64,000 bases of DNA. Origin: Alectoria sarmentosa (taxonomy: Eukaryota; Ascomycota; Lecanoromycetes; Lecanorales; Parmeliaceae). Location of the stretch: NCBI GenBank assembly GCA_009733775.1, contig WOGZ01000086.1, positions 1 through 64,000 of the forward strand, written 5' to 3'. The notes beneath the pieces are model-generated. The model was not told where the DNA came from. It was given only the letters and a program-made list of their open reading frames with translations, and searched no databases. Both the position numbers and the translations under genes were made by a program. Each line of letters starts with the position of its first letter. The stretch's first letter is position 1. Positions 35,571 through 46,901 of this stretch are shown here, one piece after another.

Positions 35571-36944
35571 TCAACAATTACTTATACCAAGTCCATCTGC
35601 AGAACGACTTAGTCCAAACAATATGAAGAAGAACTCTCAGAGTCGCACTTACCAACAGTAAGCAACGTCTTGGATGCCCCTCCCTCGCCCACAGTCTGAT
35701 CGTCAGGCATGGAAACATAGCCATCATCATCATCCTCGCTATACCTGGATGAAGTGCTTGTCCTGCTCAGCATATGGATCGCATACCCATCCTGGTCGCT
35801 CTCTGTATGATGTTTTTGTGGTACCATCCTTGCTTCGACTTCGCTGCGGGTTCTGAGCATTTCTTGTCTGCGCCCAGCCAGCGGGCCATTCCGATATTCG
35901 ATCGCCTGGTGCATGAGCATCGCTTTGGTCAGACGAACAAGCGTACGCACGCTGAGTGCAATCTTCTTCGATTCAGTATCGATGCTGGAAGACGATGTCT
36001 GGAGTTTGCGAGCCCTTTGTTAGGTATGGTCAGCTTAGTAAATGATAGGAGCTGCGTGTATCTCACAAATCAACAGCCATTCCAGGAACCTGCTGGCCAG
36101 CCAGAGAGTCTTCGCTTTCAACCCCCTTTTCAGGCTGCTCGACAGGACTCTGGGAAGCCAGAGAACCTAAAAACTCCATCTCTTTCCTAATCTGTATGGC
36201 TGCGGACATGATCCCCTCGAGGGTGTTTGTCACGTAGTCCATCAGCTTGCTCGGAGACAAATCTCCAAACATAGGATCCCCAACTTCAATGTCATCCGAA
36301 GCCCATATCTTCAAGCGAATGAGCCGACCTTCTATATCGCAAGCAATGAGATCAAAGTATTTCCCTGCAGGCTCCGAGAGCTTTGACCACCTCACCGCTT
36401 CTTCCACCAGCTCTTTGAGTATTATCAAGCAGCGTTCCAGTGTGTTTTTGAATCCAATGCCGCGCGAGGGCGAGGCTGGTGGGCTCGGTTCCGGACTCGG
36501 GGTATGCTGGGATTTGTCTCTCTGCTGCGGAGCGAGAGAAGCGCCGCCGGCGCTCTCATCCCCGGGACACAAAGGCAGAAGTCCAGGGCCTCGAGCGGTT
36601 GGATGCAAGATTCTTTTCGCAAGAGAAGAGAGTTTCGAGGTCGCAAGCGCTTCTTTGACTGTTCTTCTCGACGGCATCCTACGAAATGCGCCCGAGCCTT
36701 TGGACTCGGTAGCTCTTGGTATTGGTGGAGCGCGGTATTTGGCCAAGGTCGTGTTTTGTTGCGGTCGTCCTGACGGTACAGTAGCCGGTATGTGTGGGCC
36801 ACGATCGGTAAAGGGACGTCCTTCCATGGCATCTGCCGGCGCAATTCCATCGCCGACCACGCGCCCGTAATGCCGCGTGCTTGGCCTCGTGGTATGGTAG
36901 TCGGAATGGACTTCCAGCATGTTCATGACTACTGCGTGACCCAT
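35571..36944 (-). CDS. Truncated patatin-like protein with N-terminal helical domain
   Basis: Spliced from 36,944-36,067; 36,014-35,653; 35,596-35,571, giving 421 aa. Introns: 36,015-36,066 (GTGAGA donor, GCTGAC branch) and 35,597-35,652 (GTAAGT donor, CTGCAG acceptor). The N-terminal third is basic and Pro-rich. Residues about 165-275 form a helical domain (an LKELVEEAVRWSKL segment, LIRLKIWASDD, MDYVTNTLEGIMSA) that resembles the N-terminal domains of fungal NLR and patatin proteins (HeLo-like; weak). The end reads ASKTLLTVDGLGISNC then stop. The intact patatin gene at 55.9-58.0 kb has KTLLTLDGGGVRG, with its intron at the same site and phase. The oxyanion loop is therefore altered, and the catalytic Ser and Asp are missing. 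It is either a pseudogene or an adaptor-only product. Confidence 0.6.
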
Positions 36945-37851
36945 GATTGATAGTTTTTGGTGGGCTGTTGTGTGGTTATCTTGATTAGTGAGGAAAGAGA
37001 AACATGCGACCTGCGCTATGATGGTAAGTTTGAATTGGAAAAAAGGAAGATACGAGCGCGGAGACCCTGTTCATATGCTGACATGTTTTGACTGTCGCCG
37101 TGCTGTGAAGACTGCCTTACGGTTGTGGCGAGCGGAGTACGGAGGATGCTGCAACAGATATGAAACGAACTTTTTCTGGCCACTCGTTTCTGGAAATATA
37201 ACACAATCCAAACATCTCTGTCACATTCTGAGTCAAGACCGATGCATAGCCAAAACAAGGCGTTGCCTTCCCCAGTTTGCTTAGTGTCCCATGTTCCGAC
37301 CATAGGCGTCTTCGATTGCTTGGTAACCATTCGCAATTGGCAATATCCAGGGCGTAATACGTTCACTCGTAATTTACACAATACCAAGAGCGAAGTGATT
37401 TTATAAAACGCTGGGCTTTTGATACAAGTAGCGCCTCTTGAAATAGTATCTTGTGTAATGTCGGTGGAGAAGAGTCGAAAGAAATTAGATCTCTAGTGGT
37501 CCTTGACGCTAACCGAGTCAAGCTCATTCATTGATGTGAAATTTGATTGGTTCCGAACGGTCTTTCGTTCCATACCGCCATCTACTGTACTCTCTTGTAG
37601 TAAAGACGCGCTGACAAAGGCTTCCCTTCATATCAGACGTAGTGAGTGGAGCGAGCTATAACCCATTGCTAATGGCTCTCGATGGACATTTACAACATCA
37701 AATCATACAGGAATCTAAAGCCAAAGCAAAAAATCCCGACGTTCGTGTAATGTATGCAATCCAAGCACTCCCACGCCGCCTAACGACTTATCAGAGCTAA
37801 TTCTGAGACCAATCAAGCCTTTTTCAAGCATTGAAACCTGTTCCTAGGGCA
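36945..37851. other. Intergenic, nothing recognised
   Basis: Short overlapping frames only. It separates the truncated patatin gene from the small secreted-protein gene. Confidence 0.4.
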
Positions 37852-38567
37852 TCAATCGACCAAGTCGTCTACCCCAACCACCACTCTCGCACGTATGCCG
37901 TAGTCGCGATTCATCACACTTTCTCGTCCCCAGTATGCAACAACAATATTCCTCCCCGCCGTTGCCCATCCCGACTCCCCACCAAGCGCACAAGCCACAT
38001 ACAACGAGTCTAAAGTTGCCAATATCGACTGCCATGTATCGGTCTGATAGGGCAAGCTGCCGGTCGTAGGGAAGTACGTATGGTCGGTGATCGGGAGGGA
38101 CATGGGACCGAAGTCGCGGGCCATACGGATCGTGATGGCGCAGGTATCTGGGGGAATTTCAGGAACCGAAAAGTCTGGACTTGGATTACATGCTGCTTTG
38201 ATGAGAAGAAGAGGGCCGCACCACTACTGGAACCTTGAGGTAATGGCCAACCCCTTTGCGGTCGATGGTCGCGCCGGGGAAAGGCTTGTTGAGAATAAAA
38301 GTTGTAGGGTGTTTGGAGATTTTCCTGAACTTGGTCGCGGATCGATTGGTAAGCGTCATTGCAGTCAAATGGATAAATGGCTCCTGTCCAATTCGGATGT
38401 GCGATGTTGTTGACGCAGGTCGGTAGTTGATTGGACGGTGGGGCTGATGTGTTGAGGTCGGCACCCGGCTGTGTGAGGAGGGGGTTGTTGATGAGCACCG
38501 TACCACGTGTGTGGGAGTGGCAAAGTAGGAATGCGAAGACGCTCAGTATGAGTGCGATGGTGGGCAT
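37852..38567 (-). CDS. Small secreted protein, hypothetical
   Basis: Two-exon model: 38,567-38,234 and 38,147-37,852, 209 aa. The intron 38,148-38,233 has a weak GTTCCA donor and a CCCCCAG acceptor and restores the frame exactly. The start at MPTIALILSVFAFLLC gives a clean signal peptide; a longer in-frame start 36 codons upstream would spoil it. The mature part has Cys at TCVNN, FDC, DTC and VAC, consistent with two disulfides, and segments HPNWTGAIYPFDCNDAY and RMARDFGPM that recall a common class of fungal secreted hypothetical proteins. Function is unknown. If the intron is not real, the gene is frameshifted, because the two halves lie in different frames. Confidence 0.6.
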
Positions 38568-39703
38568 GGCTCTTCCCGCTGTAATCAGGGTGAGATTGAA
38601 GAAACTGCGTTTGACGGTAAGGTCACGCGGATAATTATGAGGGAATTGTGACGAAACAATCAAGAGAATAGACAACAGTATTTGGGGAAGGCCATTGACT
38701 TATCGTTGGGAGCGCTCTCAGGTTCCGCGCGTTGTTCTGGCGCACCAAATACCCCATAAAGCCGGTACAAGTACCTTCGTACTCACATGCAGCCTCTATA
38801 GGCGATGTCGGCTCGTCGTCAAAGACCCGCCTTTGGCTGTGATGCTTGATCTGTCAAGGTTCTTTCGGTGTTCAGGTCTTTCTCAGTCTATAACGACGCT
38901 CTAGTGATAAAGACTCCCAATTGAAATGAATTATCAAGCAATACCTTGTCAAGCTCGCCGCGGTAGTTTGCTCAGAACAGATAATATCAACTCAAGAAAA
39001 GTTTGATGATCAACATCGGACATCCACAGCACGGAACATGTTTTGTCTTTCATTCATGATCCCTACTTGACTCTAGCATGCATATCGCTCGCAGCGATGG
39101 CCGCGTAGGAGCTTCGAGCTCACGACTTAGCGTATCAGTCATTGCGTAAGACATGGATGACTGCCTCAGGAAACGCAGAACACATCGTCCCGAAAAAGTA
39201 GTACTGATAAAATTGAACGAGACTACCAAGCCCAGCTGTGGCATGCACGTGGCGCACAGCGATGGCTGAGTGGCAAGTGCAGGCCCCAGCTTGGCGTCCC
39301 AAATGTTTTTTCGGAAATGGCAGGTCGTCTCAGAAAAGGCAGAACATACGATTTTAAGAGAGTTGTATGGCTGGACCTGGATGCAACATTGGCGAAGGAG
39401 CCTGGGTGTTTAAGAAAGATGGTGTAGTGTAGACGGCAGAGGTTGGCGCGTTATTTTTACCACGTTACAGGCAAAGTGGTGCTCCGCCCCACTGGGCGGC
39501 AAGCGGGGCTTTTGCAAATATCGGGACGTCTGATATGACAAGCATCATTGTGTTTCCATGTGACGAAGCCCCGTGCTCTGCTCTTTCGGCTCCCACATTT
39601 GAAAGAATCATGCAACCTCTCTTCAGGCCACGTCCAGAAGATACGAGAAGAAAATACACATTCCCCATCAGCCAACTATCCCCATTTCCCATCTCTCCAA
39701 GCC
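38568..39703. other. Intergenic, nothing recognised
   Basis: No supported gene, RNA or repeat. Confidence 0.4.
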
Positions 39704-40154
39704 ATGACCCGAGCCGAGACCAAGAAATCTGACGACTCGGAGCGGTCCGACAAAAAGCTCACCTGCAGCCAACGTCGCATCAGAAGCTGGCGGCACGATC
39801 CTCCACAGGCCCTCGTCTATGAGCAGGGAAACCCTCACCTAGCGGTCGAAGACATCAACGACTTCAACAGTAAGCCGTCCAAACATGGCCCAAACTGCAA
39901 ACCTTTGTGTGGCAATCTCGTTTTTTTTTTCACGGCTGATTTTTTCGTTGACAGGAGAGTCCAACAGCTTCGAAATCCAGCTTCCGCGCTGGAGGAACCG
40001 GGTGCACGTGTACGCGGACATGGAGGAGCGGCGAGGCTACGCCGCGACTCTCCGGCTGGATCGTCTCGGGTTGAAGAAGAATTGGCAACGGCGCTTGGGC
40101 ATCAATTACCGGGTGCTTCACGTCAAGGGGAAGAAGCCCGTGTGGCCGTACTAG
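39704..40154 (+). CDS. Small conserved protein A (paralogue of 59.0-kb gene)
   Basis: Exons 39,704-39,869 and 39,955-40,154 give 121 aa; the intron has a GTAAGC donor and a GACAG acceptor. The start is the ATG of MTRAETKKSDDSERSD. The N-terminal half is charged with the motif SWRHDPPQALVYE. The C-terminal half has LPRWRNRVHVYADMEERRGY, then ATLRLDRLGLKKNWQRR and NYRVLHVKGKKP. The gene at 59,008 encodes the same pattern (SWDHKPQAIVYD, LPWWSNKVDIYVD, ATVQLDRLGPAKNWQRR, NYTVLHVKGLKP), with its intron at the same place and phase 1. No signal peptide or membrane segment is seen. I do not recognise a named family; the small basic C-terminal domain might bind nucleic acid or membranes, but that is a guess. 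Confidence 0.75.
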
Positions 40155-40644
40155 GGGAGTGGAACTGTCAAAGACGTGCGAGTTGGAAAGTGCGTCTGGA
40201 AGCTTTTCGCAGCTAGCCATGTGGAGCGTAGTTTGGTTGGGGGCTATGTTTTGCAGCAGGCTTCATAGAACAATCCATCCTCTTCTACCCACACGAACAA
40301 TGTAGCCACCTTCTGATTTCTCGATGTTATCGTGTTCTTGCTTTTGATATCTCATCTACGAGCGAATTACGGGAGCGTACGTTCTAGCGAGCGTTTGGCT
40401 TTTGGAAATTGAATAATCTTTGGCCCATACAATTCATTTTCAAATCCTTTTCTCCCTTTTCTTCTTCTCCCTCAGATTTAGCTTGGGACTCTTGTCCATT
40501 TCGAACTCTTCAATGAGGGGTAAGCGCAAATCCACTGATCAGCTTTCGGTCGGCAGCGCGAAACCGATTGTGCCTCCATCGAAACCCCTGAGCGTCGGTA
40601 AGCGTTCCGACAGCAGGGGTCGATCAGAGACCCTTTAATGTGCG

Positions 40645-40993
40645 ATTTAGCGTATTCAAAACCAATTGGAATGTCTTGGCACTTTTCGTCGCAACACACC
40701 ACATACATTTTTGTACTGTAGCACCAACTTTTTTTTTTTTTTTTTTTTTTTTCCCCCTCAGCCTTGGCCTTAGCAGCAATATCGATCTTGCGACCGGTGG
40801 TCTTGATTGAGGGGCTGAGGAACCTGTAAGACTTCAGTTAACTTCATTTTCATCCATTTGGGACTTATTCTGACGGTAGCAGCGATATTGATAAGGTACG
40901 TTGTCCGATGTTGGGGCTACAGTACAAAAATGTATGTGGTGTGTTGCGACGAAAAGTGCCAAGACATTCCAATTGGTTTTGAATACGCTAAAT
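40645..40993. repeat. Perfect 78-bp inverted repeat with poly-T in the loop
   Basis: 40,645-40,722 is the exact reverse complement of 40,916-40,993, separated by 193 bp. The loop starts, six bases after the left arm, with 24 consecutive T (40,729-40,752). Each arm can encode MYVVCCDEKCQDIPIGFEY in the direction that reads out of the loop. Inside the loop, 40,768-40,790 and 40,873-40,895 are similar in direct orientation (TAGCAGC-ATAT-GAT-). On the minus strand the loop reads IKTTGRKIDIAAKAKAEG directly before the A run, which resembles a fragment of some gene with a poly(A) tail. No target duplication was found. Confidence 0.85.
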
Positions 40994-41544
40994 GCCAGTC
41001 CCGCTAGCTCCTTCGCAACTGCTCGAAGATCGGACAGGATCGTACAGCCAACATCGCTTTCTCGGTATGCTTCGGAAGACGAAGATATCGCATCGACGCA
41101 ACATCAGCAGGGATGAAAGTGCCGTTGTGTAACGAAGACCGAGATTTTCGTTGAAGGGTACAAGGGAAATGGCATACACTGGTGGAGATTTTTGGCCGCC
41201 TGCATGGACCTCGCGCTCAGCCGCGCCGAGCCGCGCCGGACAATGCATTTTGTTTGTATTTTGTCATGGAACGGAGCGGGTCGTGACGGGTTCGGTGCCC
41301 CGTTCACACAAGGGCCCCTGAACCAATGTAGAACTAAGATTTTTCGAGCGTCAGACTGCCACAGTAATGTTGGATGACACAGATTTAGAAGTTGAAATAT
41401 GCGGGGTGCTCTGATCGTAAAGACACACTCGGTAGGGCATTCCCTACTTGAATCTTCGGCAGAAGTGGTTTGCGTTGCGCTGTTTGCTCAAGAGTTGAGC
41501 GACAGGAAGCGAAACTGATAAGTTTGATGAATCAGTATTCTCAC

Positions 41545-42663
41545 TCAAGGCGTAGAACCTTCATCAGCTCCCACTCTTCGTCCCTCCAGGTACCTTCTGC
41601 CACTCTCATATACTCCCAAGTAGAGTCCAGACCCCAAGGCCGTCCAAAGACTTCTCAATGCACCTCCTCTAAATAGCCCCTTGACGCCTTCCGTCCTCAG
41701 TATCTCCCTTCCCACCGCTAACCCACCCGCCCTCCCACCTCTTGCAGCCTGCTGTGCCTTTTCGATCTCCGCCTTGGCGTCTCTTCCCTGCGCTTCAATT
41801 TCTTTGGCGGCCTTCTTTTGCTCTTCACCCCTTGGTTGGTCGCTGCCACCAGCGCTAAGCATAATCCTCGTCTTCACAACGTCAATCGGCGTCGTTATTA
41901 CTGCCGCTACCGAGCCTGCGGAGGCCGCCGAGATCGCGGTCACAAAGGCTGTCTCCCACATCGATCCCGTTGCTATGCCTGTTCGCTTCCGGTAGGCATG
42001 TATAGACGTGCGAAGATGTTCAAACATGGGGAACTGCATAGCTGTGAAGGGTAAGTTGCGGCCTGCGAGCGCTGTGTAACCTCTCCATAGCTGAGTCGGG
42101 CTATTGAATTTTCTCAAGGCAAGCATGGTGGCATTTCCGTCAAAGATTTTGTTGGAGGAGGCAGAACGCTGAGAATGGGAGACCATTTGAGCATTTTGCT
42201 TGAGGACTTCGGCGGGCGTGAGTATGAAGCACGACACTAGCTCTCCGGCTGAGGAAGCGACCGAGTGGGTTATGGGGGTCGGGAGAGAAGTGTGGCCGAG
42301 CATGGACTTCGCGCCTTCGTATGTTGTGAAGAATGCTCCGGCTTAGAAATATGAGCAGAGGAACATGTCTTTAAGAGGGTGAACTCACATGATGGAATTG
42401 TGGCGAGGATTACGCTGCCAATGCCTTGGTACAAACCGCGAAAGAGAGATCGATTGAAGGCATTGGTAGAGGGATTTGTATAGAGGCGCTTATAGTCAGG
42501 GGACTGCAGTCGAGTCTTGATGGTATCGAGAGGGTAGACGAGGAGGTCAACTGTGAATGCTGCAAATGCACCGGCCTGTGGGAAAGTAAGCGGAGAGATC
42601 GTAGATGGCTTGAGAGAGTAAGGTTACGATTAGAATGTCTGTATTGGTATTGTTAAAAGACAT
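41545..42663 (-). CDS. Mitochondrial carrier, SAM-transporter (Pet8/SLC25A26) type
   Basis: Exons 42,663-42,628; 42,575-42,389; 42,341-41,545 give 339 aa. Introns have GTAACC and GTGAGT donors. The first exon encodes only MSFNNTNTDILI and the next begins AGAFAAFTVDLLVYPLDTIKTRLQS, so the first carrier repeat is complete. The three carrier signatures P-x-D/E-x-x-K/R are YPLDTIKTR (residue about 28), LTPAEVLKQ and TTPIDVVKTR, each starting a repeat of two membrane helices. FRGLYQGIGSVILATIPSSGAFFTTYE closely follows the S-adenosylmethionine carrier pattern. These carriers import SAM into mitochondria for methylation and lipoate/biotin work. The third repeat has a charged insertion (EEQKKAAKEIEAQGRDAKAE...), as in many ascomycete homologues. 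Substrate assignment is by recall. Confidence 0.82.
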
Positions 42664-43787
42664 TGCACCGCAGTACAAGTCAGAAGATTTGAATGACTAC
42701 ATGTTGATAGTTGGAGGCAGAATCGTGGGTAAGTACTCTGTCGAGCCTACTCATGTCATGACGATGAAATTTCAAGCTTGCTACGGCTCTTGCCGGCGCT
42801 AGCGGACCTTTCATCTTGGGGCCCGCCAAGATATCTCAAAAGATTGACAGAAGCCAGCATCAAGAATTCTTTCTCTCTAAAGTCCTACATTTCAAGCGCA
42901 TTGCCAAGAAAATGTGACAATTGTAACAATACATCATTAAGCATTCGTCTCTTCCTAGGAAAGGAGATTGTTTTGTATGCGTTTCTTACTCTTCACAACA
43001 TCTTCAGTAACACTTGGGGGAAAGTGTCGAATGTTCTGATTAATACCAGAAGGGAGCTTTGGATATCTGAATTTTTAGGGGCTAAATATTGTCCTGTCGT
43101 GGATCTTTGTAACGTTTGCAATTCCCTCTATATGGCTTTTGCTACATTCTTGTACATATCGTAATAAATACGAAGAAAGCACAGCAATTGAACGTCAACT
43201 TTGAGGAATGCCCATCGTTCCACATTATAAGCCTCGGCCCCTTCCAGAGTCACAGCATCTCATTCAGCGAAAAGTCGATAGATCAGGTAGATCCCGCAAT
43301 ATCAAAGGAACGCACTTGACCTGTCGAGATTCATCATCTCGAAAGTTATCAAAGGAAAGAATGATTCAAGTTGAGAGAGGTACGCACTCTACCTTGCCTG
43401 TTGAGCTGTAGATAATGGGCCTGGAATTAGCTGATCAAGGAGTATAGAGCCTCATGCGCACCTAGGAATGAGATGCTCGATCTTTCTCTTCCACTCTCGA
43501 TTACTGGCAACCTAAAACTTCAATTCCCCCGCAGCATGGAACCACGATGTGAACTTGCCGCGTATTGTTTGCCTTAATAATTTAGGACTAGCGTCCCTGG
43601 ATTCGGTTACAAATGCTTTTGCTGCATGCTTTCTCATATACAATTTTCATCTACTTACCGTAACGCATCTTCAACACATTAAGGAATTGATCGCAAAGGC
43701 GACTCGATCCTGCTCAACAAGGATGAAAGTAGCAATTCTGACCCGGTAAGGTATCAAAATCCAAGGAGATCCAAAACGTCTCACAAC
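42664..43787. other. Intergenic, nothing recognised
   Basis: The plus-strand open frame 42,778-43,164 (128 codons) has no family resemblance and no clear start context. A 19-bp string in it (42,783-42,801) recurs at 47,999-48,017. Confidence 0.4.
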
Positions 43788-44897
43788 ATGTCATTGTCTC
43801 CTCCGATACAAGGTGAATGTGAGGAATGCCCGGATGGACAAAAGCCACAGGATGTTCCAGCCATCGATCGAGATGGATCAGTGAACACTCCATTGAATAG
43901 CAAGCTCCGAGCAGAGCTCAAGAGACACTACTACTGGGAAAAGGAAGCGATCTTTGCAGCGGATATAAAACATTGTTGGAATAGTGAAAGCTGGATGTGC
44001 AAAGTCGTGGGCCTAACGCCCGTGGCTCATCATCATCAGAATCTCAAGCAGCTTTGTAATAAGCCGACGATGCTGTACTGAGAATTATCCGCTCAAAGTT
44101 CAGGTGCCAATTTATGCCCTGGGATAGTCTGCGCCTGCATATACAAATGTTGGTTTCGGTGTTCCGACAACATGCCTGACATAGGCTTCGGCAAATTCTT
44201 TGCACATCCGTTTCAGATTATTCCCACTGGGCCTCAGACGATACCAGAAATATTAAAGGCGCACGCACATCTCTGTGACTGAGCAGATTTGCAATCACGA
44301 GCAATAAAAAGTGGCGATGCTGAAAGCTGTCCAATCGAGCGGAGCCGTTGGCAGCGCTTTGATTTGCTCCCTCTTTGTCGAACAATCATTGTTCTTCTCG
44401 ACGAGTATTTCACATCACCTGTGCGCAAGACGGATGGAGCGTTTTCATTGGATGATGAGATGCAGCTACGAACTGCGGTGATGGTTCTAACAGGTTATGA
44501 CCAAGACCTGAACGGTGCAGTCAATTTCGAAGCCATCAGATCCGAGTCACTCCCGCTTGCAAGAAATGATGTCAGTGCAACTGATTGTGGGAATGTGATT
44601 CGCGTCTCGTTGAAGACCGCCTTGCGATTCATTGCGGGACTGCAACAAAGAGAGGAAAGAGCTTTCTCGAATTCAAAGCGAGATCCTGCCGACAAGGCAC
44701 TCGAGGCTAAAACGGATGGCTTCTTCGCGGCGGTCAACAGTGCTGATGAGTACGTTGGAGATGTCCTCGACGATGCTTCAAAGAGTTGCTCCAGGTGGTC
44801 TGCGATCAGGTCTGCACTAGAATGGATGAAGGCAAAAGAGAGGGGAGAAGACCTTCCTGAGACGGAGTCTAATCATTGGAACGCGAATGGGGTTTAG
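43788..44897 (+). pseudogene. Unrecognised, possibly interrupted gene
   Basis: Two protein-like stretches lie on the plus strand. 43,788-44,081 begins MSLSPPIQGECEECPDGQKP. 44,172-44,897 begins MPDIGFGKFFAHPFQIIPTG and runs in one frame for 242 codons, but is interrupted by TGA at 44,280-44,282. After the TGA it continues LQSRAIKSGDAES...RWQRFDLLPLCRTIIVLLDEYF... to a stop at 44,897. A possible intron (donor at about 43,983, acceptor at about 44,185) would join the first stretch to GFGKFF with matching phase, ending at the TGA. I do not recognise either part. It could be a gene with a recent nonsense change, two genes, or an unnoticed intron around the TGA. Confidence 0.35.
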
Positions 44898-45866
44898 TGT
44901 AAAGGTGTCCGTGGAGTTGATGGGTTGGGTATGGAACTGATTGACTGATTGGTTGATTGATCAAGTCATACTGGACACCCTCCGAATTGTCTCGGGGGCT
45001 TCATAGGCGTCAAAGGCTCAGCCAGAGGAATCACCATCCGGGATTCTCAGCCTCGAGGTGGATTGACATTTTCACATCGTATGCGTGTTATGATTCACCA
45101 ACAAACACGCGCATAGAATCATGTCGAGATTGATAAACCTCTTCTGCTAGAGAACCATATTCATATATTTCCAACTCGCTATTCCCTCCGAGTGATCCGA
45201 GTTCCTTGTGATCTGAATGCCTTCAAGTCTGACTTCCCCCAAGTAGAACCGCCACGGGCCTATCGATGGTGTATGTAATCTTGCGACATCTCCTCTCGGG
45301 AATGCATGGCTGACTTGTTGTGAGACGACACCGAATTCTCGTTTCCCAGCCCGCCCCTTTACAAAGACGGTACACACACACTATTGTGTACACTTACCAT
45401 GATCATTCATGTATATAAATAAAAGTGTCTTGCCCTTTCCACAGTCTCTCAATTCATGATTTTCCATCATCCAACATGAATTCGCAATACGAGGATGTTT
45501 TCATTCATTTCAAATCCACAAATTGTACGACATGAAGCTTATACTTATACGTCTCGCAACGTAGTTGTTTGTCATGCTTTCCGTGTTTTTTTGCGGGCGA
45601 AGAAAAAAGCAATAGGTTTTAACTTCAGATTGATAAGATAAGTCTTCTCTATCCCACTCTCATGGTATCGCTTTTCCTAGCCCAGCAAGCTCGGAGGCAG
45701 TACCCGGGTGTGAAAGGGCGGTGTTGATGTATCAATAATGGATGTGTGAGTATCACTTTCCTTCGATATTGACGGCTTACGGTACTTCAGACGCGCGATC
45801 AGATTTTAGTAATTGGAGGTGCAGACTAATGGTTTGTAGAACTTGGACACGGTGCCAATTAAGGTT
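44898..45866. other. Intergenic, nothing recognised
   Basis: Short frames only. A TATATAAATAAAAG string lies at about 45,412-45,426, with no clear gene attached. Confidence 0.4.
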
Positions 45867-46901
45867 TCATTTCGCAATCAAGGGAACTCCCACAAACCCA
45901 CTCGGTGGCGTCAATCGCATCGTCCCCTTACCAACCACAACGTTATCATCCATCACCACAATGTCCATTTCGCGGAACACGTCTTCTCGCAACAGCACCT
46001 CGGGTAGTTTGGCCAGTAATGATATCAGATTACCGTATTGTAGTGGTTGCAGCCGAGGCGGGATGCCCGTGACCCTGATAAAGAAGGTTGTCACCTTCGC
46101 AGTGATGGCAAAATCGGTGATTGTCAATACGCGAATGCGTTCATCATTCGCGTACTGAGCCAGGGTCAAGAGCGCGAAAATGATTGCCATGAACATGTCG
46201 TTTTTCGATATCTCCTTGGTCTTGTATGTCAGGTCCGCCCACAACCGATCATTATTCGAAGTAGCGTTGAGACTTAGATCGCCGATATTGATAGGAATGG
46301 TAGTCTTGTTATCGTTGACAGTAGACACCGCTTTTGAAACCTGTGACACTGCGTACTCAGTGCGATTGGCTGCAAATGTCGTTTCGATCGTATCCGGTGC
46401 GAAAATTTTTACATGGGCAACTTTAACACCCAACCACAACCCAACGAACTGCGAGGTCTGGAATCGATTGAGGTTCATTATATCTCTGATCGCAGCGGCA
46501 ATAGTATATATCGCGAAGCGCACGATAACAACGTCACCGGGGTTTCCCACGGAGATAGCGACCTGAGGATATTCGTCCATTCTCCAAGTCTTCCCGGATA
46601 TTTCATGGTTACCATAGAAGTTTGGAAGCAGCGCAAGCTCACGCATGGCGAAGACGCATACCATTATGCATGGTATGTCTGGGAGAAGGGGGCCGCCATA
46701 GTCAGGATAGCATTCAAATTCATCGTTTGGAAAGTCTGGCGCTATGCCAATTGTCAGATTTGTGGCCCTTGGCGCGACGAGATTGACGTTCGTGTTTGTG
46801 TTCGTTGAGATGAGGGATGGGAGAATTGCAGCGTTGGACAGAGATGACAAGCAGAAGAGAATATGGCAGTAGTCCAGACACGAACGCATGAGCTCATGCA
46901 T
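45867..46901 (-). CDS. Secreted hypothetical protein, fungal family
   Basis: Single exon, 344 aa. A second in-frame Met (MRSCLDYCHILFCLSSLSNA, 46,889) gives a good signal peptide and may be the true start. The mature protein has the pattern TNLTIGIAPDFPNDEFECYPDYGGPLLPDIPCIMVCVFAMRELALLP, then WRMDEYPQVAISVGNPGD and FVGLWLGVKVAHVKIF. It has two to three Cys, several N-glycosylation sites (NLT, NRT, NKT, NAT), and a second domain ending GKGTMRLTPPSGFVGVPL. This arrangement is familiar from uncharacterised secreted proteins repeated in many Pezizomycotina genomes; no enzymatic motif is evident. Hydrophobic stretches at about 110-135 and 240-260 are probably buried strands or helices rather than membrane anchors. 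Confidence 0.7.
   Translation of the reverse strand: MHELMRSCLDYCHILFCLSSLSNAAILPSLISTNTNTNVNLVAPRATNLTIGIAPDFPNDEFECYPDYGGPLLPDIPCIMVCVFAMRELALLPNFYGNHEISGKTWRMDEYPQVAISVGNPGDVVIVRFAIYTIAAAIRDIMNLNRFQTSQFVGLWLGVKVAHVKIFAPDTIETTFAANRTEYAVSQVSKAVSTVNDNKTTIPINIGDLSLNATSNNDRLWADLTYKTKEISKNDMFMAIIFALLTLAQYANDERIRVLTITDFAITAKVTTFFIRVTGIPPRLQPLQYGNLISLLAKLPEVLLREDVFREMDIVVMDDNVVVGKGTMRLTPPSGFVGVPLIAK

Noticed and set aside
36247..36870. 207-codon plus-strand frame
   Set aside because: Antisense of the truncated patatin gene's first exon.
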